Below, in pieces: positions 1-14,100 of a stretch of DNA of 64,000 nucleotides; position 1 is the first letter of the stretch, and each line of letters opens with the position of its first letter. Origin of the DNA: Brachyspira intermedia PWS/A (GTDB lineage Bacteria; Spirochaetota; Brachyspiria; Brachyspirales; Brachyspiraceae); assembly GCF_000223215.1 (NCBI RefSeq), contig NC_017243.1, forward strand, positions 1,612,001 through 1,676,000, in the 5' to 3' direction. The notes below the pieces were generated by a model. That model was given only the letters and a program-made list of their open reading frames with translations, did not search any database and was not told the origin of the DNA. The translations under genes and the position numbers were made by a program.

Positions 1-1605
1 TAAGAATCTTGAATAGTAGGCAACTCCTCTGTAATATGTATATTCCTCTACGGATATTCCCATATATTCATTATAAGGGTTGGTATTAAACCATTCTGTT
101 GCTACTTTTGCAGGTCTTGATAATACCTCTCTTATTATATTTCTAGTATTTTCAGCATTTCCATCATATCTATTAACAGGTGTATTTTCTTTTCCTACTG
201 TTACTGAAACATCTTCTTTCTTTTCTTCTACTACTTCTTCTTTTTCTTCTTCTCCATCTACATCAATTAATTCTTCTTTTATCTCTTCTTTTAGGCTATC
301 TATATCATTTGTAGCAGTGCTAGTATGATCTTTTATTATTATAGAGAATAGATTATATTTATCTTTTTCAACTTTTACTGCATTAGTATACAGTTTATCT
401 CCGAAAGATATATAAGCCTCATACATTCCTTCAGAAACCTCTATAACAAAGTTTGTAGAAACTTCTGTATTGAATGAATAATCTTCTATATCAACACCTA
501 TAGGACCATTATTAGGGCTTTTATCTATCAATATAGTTAATGGATATAAAGGTTTATCTTCAATTTCTGTTTCTATATTTGTAGGTTCAGGAACATCTTT
601 TTGTTCTTTTGTACCTCTTAGTATATTTGTTTTATATTCAATAGTTTTAGGGTCATCTATAACTATTTCATCAACTATTTCTTTTTCTATAGAAGGTATT
701 TTTCTATTGGAAGCATTTTCAGGAGTTTTTTCTTTTTTAGCTATATCCTGAAGTTCATCTAGTTCTTCTTTTTCTTCTGGTGCTATTTCTGTTTTTACTA
801 AATCTTCTTCAGACGCTTCATTTTCTTCTATTTCTTTCTCTATTTCATCAATATCTTTAGAAGGAGAATATCTTTCAAAAGTATCAAATTTTTGTGCTGT
901 AAATACAGAAAGTCCTTCTTCTTCTGGAAGTATAGGAATAGAATTCTTTATTAATGTATAAACGTCCATATTGGAAGTAGTCCATTCATAAACCTTCTGA
1001 GTCATGTCTTGAGGAGATTTTAATTTTTTCATCATTTCACTTATAGGTTTATTCTCACCTGAAAAATAATCATATATTTTATTATTAGGATTTTTTGACA
1101 GTATATTCAAAGTTTCATAATAACTTTCATAAACCATAGGAGTAATATAGCTTAAATACATACTCCAATATATTGCTGTAGGATAGTGAGGATTAGAAGT
1201 TTTGCAATTATCAGCATAGTATTTAAATATCCTAGCAGGTAATTCTTTATCTCCGGGTAGTATTGTAAGTATTCCGCCTAAATATAGGAAAGCCCTATCA
1301 TTGTAAGAATATACAGGGTCGTTAGGCAGTTCCAAAGCCTTTCTAAAATCACTAGCTGCCCTATTAACTTCTGTTCTAGCACTTCCAAATTTCACAAATG
1401 ATAAATATCTGCTTACACCTCTGTAAAAGTCAAATACATATTCATTTACACCATATTGATCGGAATATGAATTTTTCTTAAACCAATCTATAGATTTTTT
1501 AGGAGATTTAGTTTGTAAATCTTCTATATAATCTGGAAATGTTATGCTATTTTGAGAAAATAATGGGAAATATAGTAGCAATATAAATGCAATAACTTTT
1601 TTCAT
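1..1605 (-). CDS. secreted protein with internal domain duplication, C-terminus outside window
   Basis: The frame is open from an ATG at 1605 down to base 1, so 535 codons are visible and the C-terminus is missing. A GGAGA ribosome binding site lies at 1611-1615. The N-terminus MKKVIAFILLLYFPLFSQ is a clear signal peptide; no lipobox cysteine is seen, so the protein is probably periplasmic or surface exposed. Residues about 37-180 look helical and TPR-like. Residues about 265-350 and 455-485 are very rich in Glu and Lys and probably act as linkers, with a beta-rich stretch between them. Near residue 503 the sequence WFNTNPYNEYMG...YYRGVAYYSRF matches the N-terminal WFKKNSYSDQYG...FYRGVSRYLSF, so the first domain is repeated. 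I do not recognise the family. It diverges from the giant coiled-coil gene. That it is a gene is secure; its function is unknown. Confidence 0.85.
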   Translation of the reverse strand, partial: MKKVIAFILLLYFPLFSQNSITFPDYIEDLQTKSPKKSIDWFKKNSYSDQYGVNEYVFDFYRGVSRYLSFVKFGSARTEVNRAASDFRKALELPNDPVYSYNDRAFLYLGGILTILPGDKELPARIFKYYADNCKTSNPHYPTAIYWSMYLSYITPMVYESYYETLNILSKNPNNKIYDYFSGENKPISEMMKKLKSPQDMTQKVYEWTTSNMDVYTLIKNSIPILPEEEGLSVFTAQKFDTFERYSPSKDIDEIEKEIEENEASEEDLVKTEIAPEEKEELDELQDIAKKEKTPENASNRKIPSIEKEIVDEIVIDDPKTIEYKTNILRGTKEQKDVPEPTNIETEIEDKPLYPLTILIDKSPNNGPIGVDIEDYSFNTEVSTNFVIEVSEGMYEAYISFGDKLYTNAVKVEKDKYNLFSIIIKDHTSTATNDIDSLKEEIKEELIDVDGEEEKEEVVEEKKEDVSVTVGKENTPVNRYDGNAENTRNIIREVLSRPAKVATEWFNTNPYNEYMGISVEEYTYYRGVAYYSRFL

Positions 1606-2046
1606 TGTTATCTCCGAATATTTTTTAACTATTCTTTAAAATATCGACATCTGTTAAAAAACTTAAGTTATTTTACTATAAAAAAATATAATATCAAGTA
1701 TGATAAAATATTTTTGTGTATAATTAAACTAAATATTAATTTGTGTAGTAAAATATAAACTTGTGATTTTAGTATTATAATAATATATTATATATTTTAA
1801 TGTTTTATAGTATAATTTGCAATATATTGTTTAGATTTATAGGATAATAACATGTTAAATATTTTTTTATATATAATAGTAAAATTTATAGTTTACATAA
1901 GAAAATATTATGATAATATAGAAAAAATCGGAATTTTAAGCGAATTTTACCATCATAAGAAACTAAAACATTTAAATACTATTGACATATACATTAACAT
2001 AATATAGAATTATGTTAATATACTATATTTACGGAGTTTTTTTATT
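1606..2046. other. divergent intergenic region, 441 bp
   Basis: This AT-rich spacer separates two divergent genes and should hold both promoters. The rightward promoter is clear (1982-2010). For the leftward gene only weak -35/-10 candidates are visible around 1675-1705. No small gene, RNA gene or strong repeat is seen. Confidence 0.6.
1982..2010 (+). promoter_or_regulatory. sigma-70 type promoter of the giant coiled-coil gene
   Basis: TTGACA at 1982-1987, a 17-base spacer and TAGAAT at 2005-2010 closely match the vegetative consensus. Transcription would start near 2017, just ahead of the GGAG at 2033-2036 and the ATG at 2047. This places the natural translation start at 2047 rather than at 2157. 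Confidence 0.7.
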
Positions 2047-2196
2047 ATGACCCCTGTTCTTCAATTAATACTAACATTCGTCGTTCCTCTATTATTTATC
2101 GGTATATACAGCATAATCAATAGAAAAAAAATTACGGCAATAATGATTTTAATGAAATGTTTGCTGAAGAAAAAGCTGTTTTGGAAGGTATTGTAG
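2047..2196 (+). CDS. membrane-anchor leader out of frame with the giant coiled-coil gene
   Basis: An ATG at 2047 with GGAG ten bases upstream, right behind a consensus promoter, opens a frame whose first 28 residues form a strong membrane segment (MTPVLQLILTFVVPLLFIGI, then YSIINRKK). In its own frame it ends at 2196 after 49 residues. At the A8 run 2124-2131 the codons AGA AAA AAA ATT contain the heptamer A_AAA_AAA. A -1 shift there, or one more A, continues as N-Y-G-N-N-D-F-N-E-M-F-A-E-E, that is, straight into the giant protein upstream of its ATG at 2157. I infer that this is the true N-terminus of the giant protein (about 7,903 residues). The alternative is an independent 49-residue peptide, which seems less likely. 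Confidence 0.6.
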   Translation: MTPVLQLILTFVVPLLFIGIYSIINRKKITAIMILMKCLLKKKLFWKVL

Positions 2197-5100
2197 AAGA
2201 AAAAATATCTGAAGTTAGAGATAATGCTATAGATCTGGAAATAGCAGTTAAAAAAGCTGGTTTTATAAGCAAATCTATGGAAGAGGATCTAGCTAAATTA
2301 AATAAAAGGATTGAGTCATATAAAGACTATAAAGCTGCAGTATCCCAATATCAGGAGCAGGTTGATTCTCTTGAAGAAGCTTATTTGGAGATATTGAATA
2401 AAGTAGATACTGTATTAAAAGAACGTAATACTATAGAAAAGACTTATAAAAGAATATCCGATGTTAAGGCTAAAATGACAGAATTAGAAAAGAATGTCGG
2501 ATCTATACAGGATAAATTGATAGAATCTTATAATTCTAAATTAAATGAGTTTGAAAGTGAACTTTATAAGAGATTTGATGCTCTTACAACTAATCTTTTA
2601 GCTCGTGATGCTCATTACAGCACTATGGCAGAACAGGAGAAAGAGAAAATATCAGCTCTTACAGAGGAATTCAAACTTCATGTTGCTAAAAAAGAAGAAT
2701 TATTTACTAATCAGCTTACTCAGCTTGCTGAAAGAACAGCCCGTCATAATATAGAACAATTAGCTGAATTATTTGAGAAAGGCAGAGATGAACTTATAAA
2801 CAAATATTCATCATTCGCTGATGAGATAGATGTTAAATCTAAAGATATAGAAAATCGTTATGAAACTTTAAGCCAATCTAAAGACGGACTTGAAACAGAA
2901 TTAAATAATTTAAGAGATACTATACATGACAGACTTAATTCTATAACTGAATCAAGCGTATTAGAATTCAAAGATGAAATGGAAAAAACTAAAGAGATGC
3001 TCTACTCTACTCTTAAAGAAGGACTTGAGAAAATAAGTCAGGATAAAGAGGAGTTTTTGGATTCTATAGAACAGAAGGCACATTCTTTAGAGAAGTCTAT
3101 AGATGATATAAAAGATAAAGCAGATTATATAAGCAAAGATTATGCTGAAAAAGCTCATCAATTAGAAAATGAGTTCTCTGTATTAAAAGATGATATAAAC
3201 AACAGATTTATAGCTGAAGTAGAAAATTTCTCTAATCATATAAGAAATGTACTTGAAAATGAAGATGACGGAGTAATAACTCTTTATAGAAATAAAACTA
3301 AAGAACTTAATGATTTAATCATATCTATAGATGGTATGAGTGAAGAAACTATGCTTAAAGCTGAAAGCAGATTTGAAGATATAGTTAATGATATAGATAA
3401 ATTAAAAGATGATATCTTAACTAGAGCTCAAGATGATATGGAATATTCTATAGATAAAGCAAGAAGTTCTTTAATAGCTGAAATCAATGAGCTTAGAAAC
3501 GATGTTGAAACAGAAACTAATCTTTTGAAAGATAAAATAGATGAAACTCATTATCAAACTTCTGAGATAATATCTATACTTAATAATAAACAAGAAGAAA
3601 TACTTGATTCTTTAAATCTACAAAAAGAATATTTATATAAAGATTTAGAAGCACAAGCTAATGATAGAGTCAATGAAATAGAGAAGTTATTTTCTTCTGT
3701 AAAAAGTGAATTAGAGGAAAATATTGATTCATACATAAAAAATACTTCTTCTGATTTAACTGCTATTGATGAAAAATTATCAAGTTTGAAAGAACAATAT
3801 GATAAGGCTTCTTCTGATATAGATACTTTAAGTAAAGATACTGAATATAATATAAAAGAAAATTTAGAAAAACGTTTAGAGATATTAGAGCAATCTTCTG
3901 TTGAAATTAATGGTTTAGTAAGCAGAGCTAATGAAAAATTAGATACAGGAATAAAAGATACTGAAGAAAAAATAGATGATATAAAGAAAGAAATTTCGCA
4001 GTACAGTGATGCTTATATAGAAAGCTTGAAATCTCATTTGAAAAATGTTTTAGATGATTATGAACAAACAAAAATGAAAGCTATAACTGACAGTATTGAT
4101 TCTGTTATAAATCAGGTTGATGAAAGTGAAAAAAGACATGATGAGTTAATAAGCAATATAGAAAACTCTATTGATGAGTTCAAAAATAAAATGGATTTAG
4201 CAATAAATGAAAATGTTAAATTCAATGAAGAAAGCAAAAAAGAAGTTGTTGATATGCTTCATAATGAGCTCCGTCAGGCTACAGATGCATTTGATACTCT
4301 TTTGAATGAAAAAAGAGATAGTATGAACAAGATAAAAGATGAAATTGAAGATATAATGCATAGAGTAGAAAACGGCAGAGATACTTTTGAACGCACTATA
4401 AATAAAGTATATGAAAATGCTGAAGATAAAGAAAAAGCATTGATGTCCGATATTGAGGATAAATATAATTCATTAGATAAGAAAATAGACGGCGTATTAG
4501 ATGAAAGAAGAGCTGATTTGAATGCTATAAGTGCAGAATATAATGCTATGCTTGAAAAATATTCTAATAACTTAAAAGATGATTATGAAGAATTGAAACA
4601 TCATGCATCTTTAATGAGCGATGAATATAAAATCCGCATAGAAAATTTAGGTGAAAGAATCAATGAGATAATTGATAATGCTAATAATATGCAGTCTATT
4701 ATCGATTCTAAAGCATCAGAAATAGATTCTTATATAGTTTATAAGAAAGAGGAAATAGATAGAAAGAGCAGCGATATATTTGCCGGCGTAGAAGAGAATG
4801 CATCTAAAAAATTAGATGAGCTTAGAGAGTTAATAGATAATTCTATAAACAAATATCAAGATGAAATAAAAGAAATAGAAGCATACAGACTTGAAGAAAA
4901 ACAAAATATAATTCAGGATGTAGAAAATATTGGTGCTAGCATAAGAAAAGATTATGAACAGTATACTAATCTTCTTGAAGACTTCTATAATAAGGAGAAA
5001 GATTCTTTAAATGATTATGCTAATAATTTAAAAGATGAAATAGAAAAAGCTAGAGAAGAATCTGAAACTAAACATCTTGCTAATGAAGCTAATTATATAG

Positions 5101-8100
5101 ATGAATATTTGAATAAAGCATCTTCAAAAATAGATGAAGAAGTTAATCGCTTAAATGAAGAATTGAATAGTTCATTTAATACTTTATACAGCGGATTCTC
5201 TAAGATATTAGCTAAAATAAGAAAAGCCAACAACAAAAAATTATTGCAGTATATTTCTAAAATCAAAAGACATGCTAATAAAGTTATATCTAATACAGCA
5301 GCAGAAGTTAGAGATAGTCTTGGCTTAACATTGGAAGATTTGAGAAATGAGTTCATATCATTAAAAGACAATGTTGATGATAGATTGAGAGAAGAAGCTG
5401 ATAAATTAATTTCTAATAATGAAAATGTACTTGCTATATTAGATGATCATAATAATAGATTAGAACAGATCAATGATTTAAGCAATACTATAGAAAATAT
5501 TAAAGAAACTTTATTAGAGCAGATTAATGAGTTAAATTCTCATTTGTCTGACACTAATGAAAACTTCAATAATATAATAGATAATATAAAATCTTCTATA
5601 ATTGATAGAGATGAATTAATTGAGCTTCAAAACAGTGAAAAAGATTTCTTGAAAAATCAAATAGAGGATATAAAAGAAGAATTTGAGCTTTTCAAAGATC
5701 AGATGTTGAGAACTAATGAAGTAGAAATACCAGCATTATTCGATGAAGAAAAAGAAAGAATAGAAAATATGTTTGATGAGTTTAGTAAAAATTTACTTAT
5801 GAGACTCACAGACAATGAAAGTGATATACATTATATTAAAGATGTTTTATCTGAAGAAAGAAGTCATTTAATATCACAAATAGAGATTTTAAGAAAAGAT
5901 GTTGATGATATAAAAGATGATAATACAGTTACTGTTTTATCTGAAGAAAAAGCTGTTCTTGAAAATTCATTAACTGCTTTAAGAGATGATTTTGATAAAA
6001 TAATTGATTTAGAAAATGATTTTGTTACTCTTAAAAACAGAATGGAAGGTATAGACAGCGGATTAAAAGATGATGTTAAAGATCTATCAGATAAATTAAG
6101 AGACTTAAAGAATAATTTAGAGGAAAGAATAGAAAAAGACTCTAATGGCTTATATAGAGATTTAGAATCTCTTAATAACAATTTTGAAGATGTAAGAAAG
6201 AATATGTCTTCTTTCTTTAATAAAGATGAAATAGAAGAAATGCTTAATAAAGAAAAAAGCAGATTAGATTCTATATTTGAAAGTCTCACTTCTAATAATG
6301 AAAGTTTTAAAGACAGATTAGAAAAACGCATAACTTATTTTGAAGATATGTGGTCTGATAATACAAAAATTAAAGCTATATATGCTTCTGATATAAGAGA
6401 AGAAGTTGAAAATATAAGAAAAGAAGCTGATATTAAATATGATAATCATATTGCTGACTTGAAGCAAAAAATGCAGTTAATAGAACAGGATATATATGAT
6501 TGGAAGAACGGCAATTTAAATACTTTACTTTCTCAATTAGATGAAGCTAAGAGAGGAATAGAAGAATTTATCAATACTTCAGAAGGAAAGAAAAATCAAT
6601 TCCTTATTGATATGGTTAATGATATAGAGAAGAAAGAAAATGAAATTTATTCTCGTATAGATGAGAAGGTTTTAGAAGCTGAAAATAAACTTTCTTCTAT
6701 AGATGAAAAACTAAACAAAGCTATAGGTAATAGTTTAGAAGAAATACATAATAGAATAAATGAGTCTGTTGCAAAATATGATGAAGAGATAAAAAGAATT
6801 GAACATCATAGAGAAACTGAAGCTGAAAATATAATATCTGACATGGAAGATTTGGGTAACAGCATAAGAGAAGATTATGAAGAATATTCTATTATGATAG
6901 ATAAAATATACGAAGATGCTGTATCTGAATTAGAAGTTCATCTTGATAATATCAAAAAAGAGATAGAAAGGTCTAGAGCTGAATCTGAAGAAAAACATGT
7001 AACTAATGAGAAAAATTATATAGATGATTATTTGTTAGACTATTCAGAAAAAATTGAATCAAGAGTTAATGATAAGTTGAATATCTTAACAGAAAGCAAA
7101 GCGCAATTAGATGATATGGTAAAAGAGTCTTTCGATGCTCTTAATACTAACTTGAATGATGTTATAAGCAAATTCAATGAAGAAGCTAATAATCAAATAC
7201 ATTCTGTTGTTAGCAGATTAGAAGAAGAGGCTTCTGAAAGATTGCGTAATGAACAGAAGTATATGTCTGAATTGGAAGAGCAATTAAGAGCTATAAGTGT
7301 CAAAATAGATAATGAGCTTTATAATATTTCTACAAAATTAGATAATGAAATATCTGATGTTAAAGCAAAATATAAAGATTTGAGTAATGATTTTGATGAG
7401 GCACTAGATACTATAAAAGCTTCTATATTCGATAGAGATGAGCTTATAGAATTACAGAATTCTGAAAAAGAAATGTTAGCTGAACAGATTGATACTTTGA
7501 AAACAGAATTTGATTCTTTCAAAGATGAGCTTTTAAAAGCAAATGAGGAAGATATACCTACTCTATTTGAAGAAGAAAAACAGAAAATTGAAAGAGCATT
7601 TGAAGATTTTACATCTAGTATTTTAGAAAGAATGAATAATTCTGAAAATGACATGAATTATGTTAAAGATGTTATAATAGAAAATAGAAATGTATTCTTA
7701 GACAAAATCGATAACATAAAAAGAGATATAGAATCTATCAAAGAAGATAATACTATAGCACAATTAGCTTTAGACAAACAATCATTAGAGGATTCTTTCA
7801 ATACTATTAAAGCTGATTTCAGTAAATTGGCTGATTTGGAAACTGCTTTGACTCAATTAAAAGGTAATGTTGAAGATATAGATTTGAATTTCAAAGATGA
7901 TATAAAAATCTTATCTGAGAGATTTGAAGAATTTGAGAATAAGTCAGTTGCTGATGAAAGATTCGATAATTTGTCTTTTAATATAGATGAAATTAGAGAT
8001 AATTTAAAAGACTCTATAAATAAATCTTCTGAATTAGAGAATGAGTTTGTCTCTATAAGAGAAAATATTTTAGAAGCATTAAGCAAAAATGAAAATATAG

Positions 8101-11100
8101 AAACTTTATTTGCTGATGAAGTCAAAAAATTAGATGATTTATTTAGTAATTTAAAAACAGATAATGCAGAGTTTAGAAACAGATTAGAAAAACGTATAGA
8201 TTATTTTGAAGATACTTGGTCTGACAGTTCAAGAATCAGAAGTCTTTATGCAGCTGAGTTAAGAGATGAATTAGAAAATATAAAATCTGAAGCAGATATA
8301 AAATTAGAAAATTATGTTAATGATTTAAAATCTCAAATAGAAGCTGTTAATAATGATGCTTCTGCTTGGAGAGATGAGTACATTAACAATTTAAAAGAAA
8401 AAATTGATTCTATAGATAAAGATATTTCCAGTTGGAAAGACGGACGTATCAATGATCTATTAGAACAGTTGGAAAATGCTAAAGAAAGTATAAATAATTA
8501 TTTAGAATCTTCTGAAGGAAAAAAAGAGGAATTCCTTTCTGATATACTTGCAAAAATAGAGGATAAAGAAAATTCTATCTATAATAGAATAGATGCTAAA
8601 ATAGAAGATATAGAAAATAGATTATCTATGGTTGATGGAAAAGTATCTGATGATATAGCAAGAGGATTGGAAGAAGTAGAAAATATAGTAAATAAAGCTA
8701 TAAATAAATATGATGAAGAGATTAAAAATATTGAACATCATAGAGCAGAAGAAAATACTAAATTATTAGATGATATACAATCAGGATATGATTATTATTC
8801 TAAACTCATAAATACTACATATAAAGATTCTCTATCATCTTTGGCTGATTACACTAATAGAATAAAAGCTGATATAGAAAAAGCTAGAAAGGAAGCTGAA
8901 AATAAGCACATAAATAATGAGAAAAATTATATAGATCAGTATTTGAAAGATTATTCTGCTAAATTAGATGATAAAGTTAATGAGAAAATTAATATATTAA
9001 ACGACAGCAAAAATAAATTAGATGACATGATAAAAGAGTCATTTAATACTCTTAATGTTAATTTGAATGATGCTATATCAAAATTCAATCAAGAAGCTGA
9101 TTCTAAAATCAATAGTACTATTGAAAAATTGGAGAAAGATGCATCTGAAAGATTCTTCAGCTATAAAACTTATCTATCTGAATTGGAAGATAATTTAAGA
9201 GCTATTAATGCAAAAATAGATAATGAAATATATAATGTATCTTCAAAATTCGATAATGATATATCTGATTTGAAAAACAAATATAAAGAATTGACTATTG
9301 ATTTTGAAGAATCATTAGATATGGTAAAAAGCTCTATACTTGATAGAGATGAACTTATAGAACTTCAAACTTCTGAAAAAGAACTTTTATCAGAAAGAAT
9401 AGATGATCTTAAAAATGAGTTTGAAAGTTTCAAAGATGAAGTATTAACTGCAAACAAAGATGATGTACCTACTCTATTCGATGAGGAAAAAGAAAGAATA
9501 GAAAAAGCATTTGAAGATTTGACTAATACTTTATTTGATAGAATAAATGATTCTGAAAAAGATATCAACTATATAAAAGATGTAATTTCTGAAGATAAGA
9601 TTTCATTATTAGAAAAAATGGATAATTTACAATCAGAAATTGATAGCTTAAAAGAAAATGATACTATAACTCAATTAACTTTAGATAAGCAGGTTTTAGA
9701 AGATTCATTTAATTCTATAAAAAATGATTTCTCAAGATTGGAAGATTTGGAAAAACATTTATCTGAATTAAAGGACAGCATGAGTAATGTTGATTTAGAT
9801 TTAAAAGATGAAGTTAAAAGTTTAGCTGATAAATTTAATTCTTTTGAAGATAAAATCAAAGAAAATGTTGATAATTTAAGCGATAATATAGTAGATTTGA
9901 ATTCTGATATTAATGTAATTAGAAATGCAATAAATGATTCTATTAAGAAATCATCAGAATTAGAAAATAGTATATTGAGAGATAAAGAAGTATTAGAAAA
10001 TAGATTATTTTCTATAAAAGAAAATTTGATGTCAATGTCATCTAATAATAAAGTTTCAGATGCTTTATTTAATGATGAGGTTAAAAAGTTAGAAAATCTA
10101 TTTGATAATTTCAAAAATGACAGCATAGAATTCAGAGATAGATTAGTTAAACGTATAGAGTATTTCGAGGATACTTGGTCAGATAATGCTAAAATCAGAA
10201 GTTTATATGCTGCTGAAATGAGAAATGAATTAGAAGAAGTTAAGAAAGAAACTGAATTAAAATTTGAAAATTATTTGAATGATTTAGTTAATAGAGTAGA
10301 AACTATTGATGAAAATATATCAAGCTGGAAAGATGGAAAAATTAATGAACTTCTTTCAGAGTTGGAATTGGCTAAAAATAATATAACAAGTTATTTAGAG
10401 TCAACAGAAGATAGAAAAGAAGAATTAATTTCTGATGTTCTTTCTAAAATAGAAGAAAAAGAGAATGCTATATATAATAAAATAGATTCTAAAATAGCTG
10501 ATATAGAAGATAAATTATTAGTTTTAGATGGAAAAGTATCTAATGACACAGCTAATAAATTAGAAGAAGTAAAAGAAATAGTTAATAATGCTATAACTAA
10601 ATATAATGAAGATATTCAAAATATTGAGCATTATAGAGTTGAAGAAGGAAATAAACTTTTAGATGATATAAAATCAGGATATGATTATTATTCTAAATTG
10701 ATAAATTCTGCTTATAAAGATTCTTTAGCTTCTCTATCAGAATATACTAATAGAATAAAAGCTGAAATAGAAGATGCTAGAAAAGAAACTGTATACAATA
10801 ACAATATAGATAAAAATTATATAGATGAGTATTTGAAAGATTATTCTGATAAATTAGAAAGTCAAATAGCAGATAAGATAAATATATTAAATGAAAGCAA
10901 AAATCAATTAGATGATATGATGAGAGATTCATTTGCTACATTAAATGATAATTTAAATGATGCTATAGCTAAAATAAATGAGAATGCTGACAATAAATTA
11001 AATGCTGTAATAAGAAAATTAGAAACCGAAGCATCAGACAGATTGTTTGATTATAAAGAATATATGAAAGAATTAGAAGATCATTTAGCTTCTATAAACA

Positions 11101-14100
11101 ACAAAATAGACAATGAAATATATAATGTATCTTCTAAATTTGACGATGAAGTGTCAGACATTAAAAAGAAATACGATGCTTTGAATATAGACTTTGAAGA
11201 AACATTAGATTTGATTAAGAGTTCTATTTTAGATAGAGATGAGCTTATAGAGCTTCACAATTCTGAAAAAGAGCTTTTAGCAGGCAGAATGGATGAACTC
11301 AAAGAAGAATTTGATAATTTCAAAGATGAGCTTTTATCTGAAAGAATAGATGAACTTAAAAATGAGTTTAAAAGTTTCAAAGATGAAGTATTAGCTGCTA
11401 ATAAAGATGATATACCTGCTTTATTTGAGGAAGAGAAACAAAGAATTGAAAATGCATTTGAAGAGTTTACTAATAATCTATTAGAGAGAGTAAATATCTC
11501 AGAGAGTGATATTAATTATATAAAAGATGTTATTTCTGAGGATAAACTTACTCTATTAGAACAGATAGATAATTTGAAAGCTGATATAGATTCATTAAAA
11601 GAAGATGATGTATTTACTCAATTAAGTGCAGAAAAAGAAGCATTGGAACAGTCATTTAATTCAATAAAAAATGATTTTGCTAAGTTGGAAGATTTAGAGA
11701 AACATTTGTATGAATTAAGAGATAATATGGAAGATGCTGATGTAACTTTAAAAGATGAGGTATCTAGTTTATCTTCTAGATTTGACAATTTAGAAAATGC
11801 TATAAAAGAAGATAGAGAAAACATAGAAAAAGAATTAGCTTCAGGACTTAATGAAGTATCAAGCTTATCTTCTAGATTTGACAATTTGGAAAATGTTGTA
11901 AAAGAAGATAGAGAAAATGTAGAAAAAGAATTACTTTCAGGATTTAATAATGTCAATGCTGATATAGATGATATCAAGAATGATATAATTAATTCTATAA
12001 ATAAATCTTCAGAATTAGAAGATGCTTTATTAAAGAATAAAGAAGAGCTAGAAGATAAATTGTCAGCAATAAAGAACAATTTACTTTCAATGACTGGAAG
12101 AAGCGAAACTATAGAAACATTATTTAATGAGGAAGTTTCTAAATTAGAAGAATTATTTGATAAAGTTCATAATGGAAATATAGAGTTCAGAGACAGATTA
12201 GAAAAACGCATAACTTATTTTGAGGATACTTGGTCTGATAGTACAAAGATAAGAAGTTTATATGCTTCTGAAATGAGAAATGAGTTAGAAGAGATCAAAA
12301 AAGAAACTGAAATCAAATTTGAAAATTATCTAAATGATTTGAATAAGAAAATAGATAATATAAATGATGATATATCTATTTGGAAAGAAAATAATATTAA
12401 TGATCTATTGGCACAGTTAGAAAGTGCTAAAGAGGATATATCTGCTTATTTAGATACTACTGAAGACAAAAAGAATAAACTTGTTACTGAAGTTTTATCT
12501 AAAATTGAGGAAAGAGAAAATAATATTTATAGTAAATTAGATGAGAAAATAGCAGATATAGAAAATAGATTATCAGAAGCCAATACAAAACTTAATGATG
12601 ATATAGCAGTAAATTTAGATAATCTTAATAATATGATTAATGATGCTATGGCTAAATATAATGAAGAGATAAAGAATATTGAAAATTATAGAGCTATAGA
12701 ATCTGATAAATTATTAGAGGATTCTAAAAAACTCATTGAAGATATAAAAAATGGTTATGAGCATTATTCTAATTTAATAAATGAGGCTTATAATAATTCT
12801 GTTAATTCTTTGACAGATTACTCCAATTCAGTTAAAGCTGAAATAGAAAAATCAAGAGAAGAATCAGAAGCTAAGCATTTGAATAATGAGAAAAATTATA
12901 TAGATGAATATTTGAAAAACTATTCTGATCAATTAGATAGTAAAGTATCAGAAAAAATTGATAGTTTCAATACTGCTAAAGATAGTTTGGATAGATTAGT
13001 AAGAAAATCATTCCATAAATTAGAAGCAAATGTTCAAGATGCTATACATAAATTCGAAAAAGAATCTAATAGTAAAGTTGTAGAAGTTATTAAAAGATTA
13101 GAAAAAGATGCTAAAACAGTTATATTTGATAAAAATGAATACAGTGTTTATCTAACAGAACAATTAGGTATTATCTATAAAAAGATAGAAGATGAAGTAT
13201 CTAAAATTAATGAAAGAATAGATGGTGATGTATCAAATGTTAAAGAAAAAATCGATTCTGATATAGCATCATTGAGCAGTACTATTTATGATGATATTAA
13301 TACTATAGTTGAGAAATATGAATCTTTGAGTAAAGATTTTGATTCTTCATTAGAAGTATTAAAAGATTCAATAATAGAGAGAAATGAATTATTAGAAGTT
13401 AGTTCTGCTGATAAAGATCTGCTAGTTTCAAAACTAAATGATCTTAAAAAAGAATTTGAAAGTTTCAAAGATGATATAACAAAAACTACTAATGATTCTA
13501 TCCCTGCTCTATTTGATGAAGAGAAGCTAAGAATTGAAAATGCTTTTGAAGAGTTTAGTGCGGTATTATTAGACAGAGTAAACAATTCAGAAAGCGATAT
13601 TAACTATATTAAAGATATAATATATGAAGATAAGTCTTATATCTTAGATAGAATAGACAATTTGAAAAAAGAATTATATTCTTTGAGAGATGATGATACT
13701 ATTAATAAATTAACTTTAGAAAAGAATGCATTGGAAGAATCATTCAATTCTATAAAAGATAGTTTCTCTAAATTAGAAGATCTTGAAAATAATTTGTATC
13801 AATTAAGAGATGATATGGCTGATGTTGATATAAATTTAAAAGATGAAGTTAAAAATTTGGTTTCAAAAGTAGATGAACTTGATTCTAAAATCAGAGAAGA
13901 TGTTTCTAGAGATTTAGAAGATTATTCAAATGATTTAGGTATGCTCAGTAATAATCTAAACACATTGAATGAGTATATAGAATCTATAAAATCAAATATG
14001 CAGGATTCTTTGAATAGAGCTTCTGAGATAGAAAACAATATATTAAGAGACAAAGAAGAATTAGAAAATAAATTGTCAGCAATAAAAGATAATTTACTTT

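Noticed and set aside
80-328. 82-codon open frame on the plus strand
   Set aside because: It is the complement of the Glu/Lys-rich linker of the secreted protein on the minus strand, Ser/Thr/Phe-rich and without a start signal.
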